This document shows, in pieces, positions 11,201-20,400 of a DNA stretch of 25,519 nt. The stretch comes from Hypsibius dujardini (lineage: Eukaryota > Tardigrada > Eutardigrada > Parachela > Hypsibiidae). Position numbers and translations under genes: made by a program. The stretch's first letter is position 1; each line of letters opens with the position of its first letter. Location: positions 1-25,519 of the forward strand of contig LRSR01010157.1 of assembly GCA_001579985.1 (NCBI GenBank), read 5' to 3'. Under the pieces are notes generated by a model. It was given only the letters and a program-made list of their open reading frames with translations, was not told the DNA's origin and did not search any database.

Positions 11201-13638
11201 CGGCAGACAGACAGACACTCGCAAGAACGGAGATTTTCCCTCCCAATCGGCGTTGCGTTTTTTCACAAATACCTGCCAAAATATCATAATTTTACATTGG
11301 GTTTTCGAGCTCGAAATCACATTTGCGGTTTCAGAAAAAAATTAGGTAGGGAAAGACTTCCCGTGCCCCTTTGTGCTATAGGCCCAGACTTGATTGATTG
11401 ATTTATCAGCAACGATTCCAAGTTTCAATTGTTGTTACCCCAATCAATACTTTCTAGAACAAATTTTTTAAATTTATTAGAACCTTTAGCCAAACTTAAA
11501 AACAATCGAAATTTACTTTGAAACACTGTTGCGAGTGGAGAAGAAATACTGGTAAACAAGTCCGAACAAAGAAAGTCGTAACAGCGCTGCAGCCGTAGCC
11601 AGAATTCGGACAGTGTAGTTGGCGCTACTGCTCTTTATGCAATTTCCAGTACGCAAAATTATTGTTTTTTAAATTATTAGAAGACGTCTGCAAAAATACA
11701 AACACTAATATGTGATATTTTCCGACCCAGAGGAACACCGTAAATCCATAAAGAGCAGTGGCGCCACCTACACTGTCCGAATTCTGACTATTGTTGCAGC
11801 GCTGTTTGACTTTCTTTTATCGGACTTTTTACCAGTATTTTTTTCTCCGCTCGCAACAATGTTTCAAATTTAATTTAATAAGAATTTGAAACATCGAAAT
11901 GTTGCTGATGGATCAATCAATCAAGCCCGGGCCCATAGCGCAAAGTTGCTGGGGAAGTCTTTGTCTTCCTTATTTTTCTCTGAAACCGCAGATGTGATAT
12001 ACAACCCGAGACCCCACTGTAAAATTGTGATATATTGATAGGTGTTTGTGAGAAAAAATTTATACCGATTGAGAGAGAAAATCGCCCTCTATTTTTGTCC
12101 AAGTTAGGTAGATACACCGATAGATAAAGCTATAAGAGCACTTTCACACAGACATTAAGATACAGAGATACAGGCAGTCACAGTGGCATACACAAGGCTG
12201 CATAGATATGCTGTCACACAGACACATAGGAACGTAGGCGATTATGGAGGTACTACAGACAGGGCAGCATGAGCTACTAATAATGAAAAGAACTTTTTGC
12301 AGGAGTTCTTACCGGTTCTCTTGGGAGATCAAATGCTTGACAAATGGGATCTCCGGCTACTGAACACAGGGCGCTTGTCTAAGTACAACATCTCCCTCCA
12401 TCCGGGCATTCTAAACGAATTCGCGACAGCTGCTTACCGAGTTGGCCACACCATGGTACAGAACAGCTTCAGAAGAACCTCCAAGGACTATCAGTTCCGA
12501 GGTGGAGAGAATCTTAAAACCACATTCTTCCACCCTTTCGCATTGTACGACAAGGACGCCTTCGACGAACTTATTCTGGGCATGGTCTCATCCCCCTCGC
12601 AGGAAGTCGACAACAATTTTGTAGACGAATTGTCCAACCATTTATTCGAAATACCTGGTGACGCTTTCGGTCTGGATTTGACTGCACTCAACATTCAACG
12701 AGGCCGGGACCACGGCATTGCCGGCTGGATGAAATGGCGACAGTTGTGCGGACTCCCGACAGCGGCAAATTTTGATGAACTCCGTGCGATGAACATTATG
12801 CCATTAGATATCGTGGGTAAAATGGAGGATAATTACGAGTATGTATCAAAACGAGTCGATAGTGTGGAACAAACACAAACAGACACACATACAGACACAC
12901 AAACAGACAAACACACACACAGACACACAGACAGACAAACAAACAAACAGATAGACGGACAGACAAACAAGCAGACAGATAGACAGTCAGACAGACAAAC
13001 AGACAGAGTATGATTACACAAAAAGCTATTCATAATCGCGTTTGAATTTATCAATTGCAGTGACGTAGCAGATGTTGACTTATACATAGCCGGCACGGCT
13101 GAAACTCACGTTCCCGGAGGTAAAGTAGGTCCCACGTTTGCATGCATCATTGCTGATCAGTTCCGGAGGTTAAGGATTGGCGATCGGTTTTGGTATGAAA
13201 ATGATCTTCCGCTTTCCTCATCACTTTCGGATAGTAAGTATCGCAATTCTGGAGCACCGCACCAATTTTCCAATGTATCCCTACGTAAAATGTGTTTCGT
13301 GAAATAGGACAAGTCGAGGCGATTCGTACGACAACAATGTCCAGGATACTTTGTGACAACACTCCCCTTATGGAAACCATTCAACCACATGCCTTTCTTT
13401 TACCGGATGAAAAGTATGCTATTGTCCGCTTAATTATTGACCTTGTCCGTCTGTCTGTCTATCTGTTTTGGTGTCTTGCTGTCCCTGCTTCTCACTGACT
13501 GCCCACCAATGCTCCTTCTTATGCTCTTGTTGTTTCAGGACGAATCCACTTGTACCATGCTCTTCAATACTCTCGCCTAATTTACGCCGGTGGAAAGTGA
13601 GAAGAGCGAGGAAAGCCGCAGAGTCTGAAGAAGAATAA
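5266..13638 (+). CDS. Secreted animal heme peroxidase (peroxidasin/MPO superfamily), 16 coding exons
   Basis: Exons: 5266-5642, 6321-6619, 7494-7743, 8022-8185, 8725-8837, 9100-9123, 9222-9236, 9636-9760, 9836-9951, 10186-10236, 10723-10859, 10955-11107, 12303-12838, 13061-13233, 13308-13413, 13539-13638. All phases agree, giving 912 aa. The N-terminus [12 protein letters not shown] looks like a short signal peptide. Residues to about 300 are low-complexity, with a Thr-rich stretch and an RRRR putative furin site. The catalytic domain then runs in family order: [30 protein letters not shown] (Q407, heme-linking D410, distal H411), [28 protein letters not shown] (R553), [10 protein letters not shown] (proximal H657), [17 protein letters not shown] and NPLVPCSSI. 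Such enzymes use H2O2 to oxidise halides or phenols outside the cell. The LRR and Ig domains of true peroxidasin are absent, so it resembles shorter invertebrate peroxidases. The family's second heme-ester Glu is Val556. The donor of exon 3 and the exact N-terminus are the least certain parts. Confidence 0.94.
5643..7493 (+). other. Peroxidase introns 1 and 2 (with exon 2 between)
   Basis: Intron 1 is 5643-6320 and intron 2 is 6620-7493; exon 2 (6321-6619) lies between them. Both introns are AT-rich, with short runs of ATTTATT and TATGTATTAGAT type in 6180-6300. I see no transposon ends or further exons. Frames at 6734-7015 and in antisense 6766-6984 lie in intron 2 and show no motif. Confidence 0.6.
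9100..9236 (+). other. Two micro-exons encoding the distal heme-pocket motif
   Basis: Exon 6 (9100-9123, 24 nt) encodes FMQFGQFI and exon 7 (9222-9236, 15 nt) encodes DHDIT. Each is bounded by a good acceptor (CGTTTTCAG and TTTGACATCAG) and donor (GTAAGT and GTAAGT). Both are phase 0 and together rebuild the nearly invariant MQFGQFIDHD block. Without them the enzyme loses its distal His and a covalent heme link, so they must be included for activity. Confidence 0.92.
9409..9600. repeat. AT-rich simple sequence in peroxidase intron 7
   Basis: This is nearly pure A/T, built from irregular ATAT, TATATC and TTTTATTTTA units. A phrase close to ATCTTTCTA-ATCAATATAATTA recurs near both edges (about 9411-9448 and 9579-9599). 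No coding content. Confidence 0.75.
10237..10722. mobile_element. Miniature inverted-repeat element, copy 2, filling peroxidase intron 10
   Basis: The part from about 10480 to 10655 matches the reverse complement of the element at 4536-4771, sharing blocks such as AGACCCCCACAAGTTTCAAA, AGAGGCCCAATTT and GAGGGGTCCTGGTT. Upstream of it, about 10307-10330 (GGATTTCAAAACGTTTTC) pairs in inverted orientation with about 10450-10482 (AACACGTTTTGAAATCCC), so this copy is longer or composite. No protein is encoded. The left limit is uncertain. Confidence 0.7.
11192..12100. repeat. Long inverted repeat (foldback element) in peroxidase intron 12
   Basis: The left arm (about 11192-11641) and right arm (about 11746-12100) are diverged reverse complements separated by about 104 bp. 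Matched blocks include GAATTCGGACAGTGTAG against CTACACTGTCCGAATTC, and CTTGATTGATTGAT against ATCAATCAATCAAG. The left arm carries about 85 extra bases around 11430-11515 that are missing from the right. Short frames on opposite strands at the outer ends translate to similar peptides only because the arms are homologous. No transposase was seen, and terminal duplications were not identified. Confidence 0.87.
12870..13007. repeat. (ACAG)n-type microsatellite, peroxidase intron 13
   Basis: An imperfect ACAG/ACAC/ACAA run of about 138 bp begins some 30 bp after the splice donor at 12839. Its antisense translation, rich in LSVCLSVC, is an artefact. Confidence 0.93.
13442..13468. repeat. Short CTGT-rich run in peroxidase intron 15
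   Basis: A run of GTCCGTCTGTCTGTCTATCTG lies just past the donor at 13414. It is in the opposite orientation to the ACAG run of intron 13, so the two can base-pair in the transcript. Confidence 0.7.
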
Positions 13639-14480
13639 GACCGGTTATTCTGCAGTTCCTTCTGGATCTCGCATTTAGTATCCCTAATGGTTAGAAACTT
13701 TGTTACGCTTTTTGTTACGAAGTACTAGAACCAGCATGCACGTTCAAAAACTGCAATTAATGTTACACATGCATACGTGTGCATTTACTAATTTTTGAAA
13801 ATATTCAAAGATCTCCGGCTCATACTGAACTATAAGATGAATTAAGTGGCACCTCCGTTTCAAACTGAAGGTATCGGTACTGTCTAGTCGAGCAAGCAGC
13901 TGGTAACCTTACTGCAAAACAAGGAGCTCTGAAGCTCGAAAAGCAGGAATACTGTGGTGCTCCGCGTGCGCGACTTCTTCAGGCCCTGTTTACGAGTGGC
14001 TCAGATTATGCTCAACTAAATACAAGCAGCGAATTTCTGAAAATCACTTCTCAATTTCCCTTGACAGCCCCGGCTGATCACTTCTTCAGACTCGTTCATC
14101 GAAACTTTTTTGATACGCAACCGTTGACGACCTCACTCTCGCTGTTAAAGTCAGACATTTAGCGTTTCCCCTCCGAAAATCGTCCCAAGTTAGTAGATCA
14201 GAGAACATCAGAGAATGACCGAACGAACTTTTTACAGATCTACAGCAGATAATTGTTCGGTCGGGTTGATTTGATCTTGGAGGCTGAAAACGTTACCGGG
14301 GTTACATGACATCCTGTACAACCATCAGCTCTCCTCAGGGAGCGAGACTGGCGTGGTCTTTGCGGGTCACAGGATACCAGACACCGCTAGACCTACAATA
14401 CGCAACAAGGCGGCCATGGTTTCCTGAACTGATGTAGCATATCTGTCTTTTTTTTGTATCCTAGCCTTTTGCCAATCGCC
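13639..14480 (+). other. Peroxidase 3' region and CUL3 upstream region
   Basis: These 842 bp separate the peroxidase stop from the CUL3 start. No canonical AATAAA was seen after the peroxidase stop, so its poly(A) site is not placed. A pyrimidine tract ending in CCTAG at 14464, sixteen bases before the CUL3 ATG, looks like a splice acceptor. CUL3 may therefore have an upstream exon in this interval that I could not recognise. Confidence 0.5.
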
Positions 14481-17400
14481 ATGCCGCATCTTCGTATCAA
14501 GCCTTTTCCGGTTGGTTTTTTCGACTGACAGACTTTACATTTTGACTCCTCGGAAAACGTTAATATTTCAAGTAACACGTCATCGAAAAGGATTGACCGA
14601 TTTGTGTGTCTATATGTCTCTCTTTCTCTCTCGACAGGCCCCGGTGGAGATGCAGTATGCCACCAGCACGTGGAACCTCCTCCGCGCAGGCGTGGAGGAC
14701 ATCCTGCAGAAGAAGTCCACCACTCTCAGCTTCGAGGAGCTGTATCAGCACGCGTACGGCATGCACCTCCACAAGCAGGGCGATCTGCTGCAGCAAAACC
14801 TCCAGAATGTCATCATGGACCATCTCAGTTCCAGGGTACGTAAAACTGTAGAATAAACTTCTGGCATATGTATGATTTTCTAAAAAGTAGAAGACGTATC
14901 AGGGACAAAAAAATGGGAACAAATTCGATTCGTCTTGAGCGTTCATAGCCTGGCAAGCTTCTCTCATCAGCTTGAGCTGATGAGCTCCGTATGAATCACA
15001 AATGAATCGAAATTATCCTGAGAGTTCAAGTCTGGAAATCACTGTAAGCAAGTGCTAAAAAGGTAAATTGTTCTTAATTCTTCTCAATTGTTCTTACTTG
15101 CTCTTAATTGCTCTCGATTGTTCTCAATCAGTGTTAACTGTTCTCAAATTTTCTCAATTGTTCTCAATTGTCCACAACTGTTCTTAATTGTTCTCAAATG
15201 CTCTCAAATATTCTTGAATATCCGCCCTAACGTACAATACGGTTAGTTGTTTCCGTAATCTTTAAATAACAGAGTTTTAAATGATTATAGTACTGTATCC
15301 TTAAGGTTCGCATAAGGTGAAATTTTCAATTCGGCGAAAGTTGAAATCGCTTTGAATTCGGCGAAGAGAGGAAAGCAGGGGGCACACGTTTGTTCCAGCA
15401 TTTACAAAACTGGATTCCCTTACGATTGGTACCACGTAAGCTCTTACAGACAAAAAAGAAGAAAAGTTATGGCTGTTTGCGTGCAACAAAAGTATTTCAT
15501 CATCGACACAGCTTTGTTTTAGTTTTATTTCACTCGTGTACCAACACGCGAGTGACTCTCCTAGCGTCTCGATTTCGGCTAATTTACTGCAAAGTTTCTG
15601 CTTGGTTTTCCAAAGAATCGTCAGAACTTGCTCATTCTCCGAATTAAAAAATGTCACCTCGTACATTGGTTTCCTTCTGTGCGTTTTTTATTTCGTGAGA
15701 TTTTTTTGACAGTTTATTTGCACTCTCACAAAGGGATTTCAAAACTTTATCAGCTAATTGCGAATGAAATTCATCTCTACAAATACAGTTTTTAAAAATG
15801 TATGGCTTTCGTGTGAATTTATTTAAACTAAATAAATAAAAAGGATTACACTGTGCTGTTGTGTTTCAGGTGCGAAACGACCTCCTAAAAGCGGTAGAGA
15901 CCAACTTTCTGCAAGGTCTGAAGCAAGTGTGGGAGGACTTTTCCGCCGGGATGTTGATCATCAGAGACGTCTTCATGTATATGGTTCGTGGCGGCTGTTC
16001 CCATCACGCGATATCCTCCCTCCCTCAATTAAAAACAAATAAATGACCTTGATTTGCTGTATACTTTCAGACAAAGACAAGTGAGGAAAGAGGAAAATAC
16101 AATTGGCAAACAGACAGACGGACAGACAAACAAACAGGCACAGACAGGCAGGCAGACAGACAGGTAGACAGACAGACGTGTTCATGTATATGGTTCGTGG
16201 CGGCTGTTACCTTCACACGATATCCTCCCTCCGTCTATCAAACGAAAAAACACGCATGATAAATAATCCGGAGAATGATTGAAGGTTTTTCTGTAGGACC
16301 GGAAAGTGGAGAGCCAAACGAACGACCAACCGTCCGTCTACACGATGGGTTTAATCCTTTTCCGAGACACCGTGTTACACTACGGTCAGGTGCGTGATAA
16401 GCTTCAGCGAACCCTCCTCGAACTCATCTCGCAAGAACGGAACGGCGCGGTGGTCGACCAGCCGACCATCCGCTCGGTCTGTACTATGCTGATGGAACTG
16501 GGGGGTGGGACGAGGCTCGTCTATGAGGAGGACTTTGAGCAGTTGTACCTCACTGAGTCAGCCGCCTTTTTTCGGGTACGTACACCGCGCAGGCGGCCAT
16601 GCATAATAATGCATACTCACGCTGGAAGAATTGCATACAACATGGGTTTTAAAAGTCTGTGATTTAATTAAGTTTGTTTTTTTATAGAACAAGACACTCT
16701 AGATAAAAGTTAAAGCACAGTGACATATTTTGTGCTGCAGAATTAATTGGCGGATTAATCATTACTGTCACTATCAAATCAAACTATTATTTTTACACTT
16801 TATGATTTTGAAGAATCTTGGAATAACGAGCTTTTAAAGGGGTCAGACATTATGCCCCAACAACAAAATTATTAAGTAAATCCCAAGGGGTTTCAACGCT
16901 TTTTGTATAATATTTTGCAACCCATAGGATTGGCTTGTAGAACATTTTTTTAATTATTTGCACTTTCGATAATTAGTCGCTGCGACATATCCAAATTTGT
17001 TGTTGTGCAAAACTCCCAGTACATGTACGTCGGTGACGTAAACGAAATATGCATTTTGAGATACAATTAAAAGTATGCCTTTCTCCCTGTATACCGGTAC
17101 ATACTCTTACTCTATGTATCACTCAATATCTTTCAATCAAATTAACTACACTCAGACTTGAATGTCCTAATGGTTTGCGATTTAGCATTTTCTGGCAAAT
17201 ATTTTTAATACGTGAGTGGTTATTTTTAACAATCATGGAGGATAAGATGGGGTTAGGAGTTTGTTTTGTCAGGCAGAAGCACAAAAGTACCTGACCACGA
17301 GCAGTGCGGGGGACTTCATTAGGAGCGTCGATCGAGTGGTCACGGCGGAGACGGAGCGAATCAATCAGTATCTCGATACGTCCACCAAGGCGGGAATCGA

Positions 17401-20400
17401 CAAGCTAATTGACGAGGAGATGATCCAGCGGAATATTGAAGCGGTGGTCAATATGACTAACGGTGGGGTGGTGGCCCTCATTCAAGCTCGTCAATTTGGA
17501 GGTAAGACCGCGTTCCAAGTCTCAAACTCTAATCCCGACATTAAAATCACTTATAAAGTCCGCATGCATATCTTAAAATTAACGAATTGTATTATTACAT
17601 ATACGTTGCCGTTTTTTGTTGTAGACTACGTACATTTACAGTAGATAGTGATCTAGTGTTAATTAAAATATATTTTAAATGGTATATAAACGATATTTTA
17701 AATGACTTAATAAAGCAGCTGTTGATTTTGAATAAAATACATTTTGAAAACTTTAAAAATAGAATCGATATTTAAGAGCATATTTGTATTTAAAATGAAT
17801 AAATTTACTTTCAACATTATGTTATTACATATAACCCTTCCGAAAAACAGTACCGGAAATACGGTTAAAATCGATAACGGTTACATTTATTGTCTTTAAT
17901 ACCGTTTCACATTGCTAAACAAAGCAGGTTGTAACCCTTTTTAGAGTAAAAAGATGACCAGGCGGAGTACCATTTATGACACCAATTTTATTGGAACTTT
18001 GTTTTTTTTTCAGATTAAATCTGTTAAGTCTGGAAATTGAGAAAATTTTGTGGATTTCAATAGTTTTGTTGAGCACAGAGTTTAAAAATATTTTTACCAG
18101 TATTGTTAGTAAAGGACGAGTACAGTGCCAACTGGTCACTGGTCAGTCCTTTTGGTCGTCAAAGTATCTTCCTCATTGTGAATTTCATTGCTCCAATTAC
18201 TGTGAGTCCCTGTTAGCTCAATGGTTGGAGCTCTGCCACAAGTGAGCAGGGCGAAAATTTAATTTCCTGACGAGTACTTTTTTCTATTTTTTCTCACTCA
18301 TAGGGACTGGTTGGTCATGTTAAATAATACCAAATTTATTTTTGATCAAAGAGGGATCATTTGGGCAAGGCTGACCATTGGTCAACCAAGTGCAGCTCAG
18401 TCCACAATTTTAGCTGTTTTGCATCCAATTTTGGGATGCAATTATAGATTCATTTTGGTTTGGACAAAAAGGTAAACCGCCAAATTTTAACGGACTGTGG
18501 TACCGTTCCGAGAATCATAAGGGATTCCAATGAAGGTTTGAATTACTCTCACTGTTTTCTTCAGGGTATATTTAAATGTCATTTTAAATGCTGAAAATGT
18601 GGTGTTTCGTTTAGATATAAGAAAAGTTTTAGTTAAATAAAATTTGCAGGCGGATTTAAATTTATTTCAATGTTTTATTTGAATTCAATCACGTTATTTA
18701 AACAGCATTAGTAAACCCGTATCCGTCAATTGAATTTCACTTTGGGAAAGATGGTAAAAAATATTTGAAAAGAAATAAACTTAGACCATTTAGTAAATAA
18801 TACTATAAGTGGGAAAACTGGTATTAGTCTATTAATCTGCGTTGTCGTAAGTAAAATTAACGGAACTCAATTATGTTCTGTTAGTGTATAACTGATACAG
18901 CTGCGCCGAGGTTACTTTGAGGGTCGTTGTTTGGGTTGTGGTGGGCCGTAGGAGTAAAACGTGTCAATCAAGCTTTGATTGATTTAGGTCACATTACTGC
19001 AAATATCTTAAGCATTTTGTTGTCGTTTTGATTTCCGAGCGCTGTCCTCTGCATTATATTGCACTTTCTTCACGATTTCGTTGTTAATATTATTGAATTG
19101 ATTTGTCATGAGCATTCTACCGCCTAGGACTTACACGCCGCAAAAGGAAAGCGCGGTTCATTTTTCTGTTAAGCAATAAATCAGTCAAAAACTAGACAGA
19201 TCAAATGTGTGATTGTCCCACACGGCCCGCCAGAACCCAAACAACGACCCGCAAAGTAACCTCAGCACAGCTGTAGTTGGAAATGATCATTCAAGCAGAG
19301 TACACAACAACTTACTCCATGGAAACTTCCTGGATATTTTCAAAGACTTTCTTATTCCACAATTAGATTGGTCTCAATTATATTTTGACAGATATGGCAA
19401 CGATGTTCAAAACGTTTAACCGCGTGAACGAAGGTGTACCCATCATGCTGGCACCCATTAGCCAATATCTTCGCCAACAGGGAGCCAGCCTGATGGCCGA
19501 AGGATCGGTCAACTCTAAAAATGCAGTGCAGTTGATTCAGGTTAGAGTATCGAGTTTCTTTAACATATCCTCACTTCGAACGATTTTCAGATGTGAAAAG
19601 CAGAATGCCTCCGTTTCTTTTTTATATATCAGTACCATATTCAAGATGATTTTTAAAATTTATTTCATGGGTGACTAAATGAAAATTTATTGGCGAGATT
19701 TCAAAGATTCCATTTTCCTGCATCTTTACTGTTATAATGACGAGCTGTCGAAATGCAGTAAGTATTTTTATTTTGTCCCATTGTCCCATTTTAAATTTCA
19801 TTTGAATCCATTTGCATCAGTCAAATATTTTTCGAAGATAAGGGGGCGGAGCTATTGGCATTTTTTTTAAACGGAGCTGAAAATTCCTACGAAACTATCC
19901 AGGATTGGCATACAGTATAGCTCCGCTCCAGAGCTGTGCCGCTAAAGGTTTCAGATTCCCGCTACGCTACCCATGTTGACCGCTACGCTAACGCTAATCG
20001 TCGAAAAATCCGCACCGCTAAAACCGCTAAACCCGCTAATGGTAAATTTTATTAGTCTATAAATCCATTTCAGATGCCTTTCGTGGTATCGTGATTATCG
20101 TGGTAGACGAAGCCGGGGAAGCAGGTTCCAGTATGACGATTTCATTCTCATTTTTTCTTGGCTCTTGGTGAAAGACATATTAAGTTTCGGTAGAAAAACG
20201 GGGAACACTTTCTCCATTTTACGGCAAGGTTTTCAAAAAGGCAGCATTTTATAATTCTGTTACTAGTCTGGCAACTCTAGACAGTGGTGAAAGAAATATT
20301 CTCATAACATTGAGCGGGCTCCCTGTGAATACCGATGCGCGCGCCAACGTTAAACACCCGAGGTAGCGCTTTGAAAAGTCTAGCTATTTTTACATTTACA

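Larger units (their letters stand above)
17502..19391. other. CUL3 intron 5, 1.9 kb
   Basis: The longest intron of the gene. It contains AT-rich sequence (17640-17860), a loose inverted-repeat pair around 18122-18398 with a tRNA-like stretch between, and otherwise nothing I can identify. A 68-codon frame at 19213-19419 overlaps exon 6 in another frame and has no motif. Confidence 0.6.

Noticed and set aside
10823-11401. 192-codon continuous frame as a gene of its own
   Set aside because: Only 10955-11107 is real (peroxidase exon 12). The upstream part is an intron and another phase of exon 11; the downstream part is the foldback repeat.
12833-13096. Antisense frame translating to repeated LSVCLSVC
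   Set aside because: A translation of the (ACAG)n microsatellite, not a protein.
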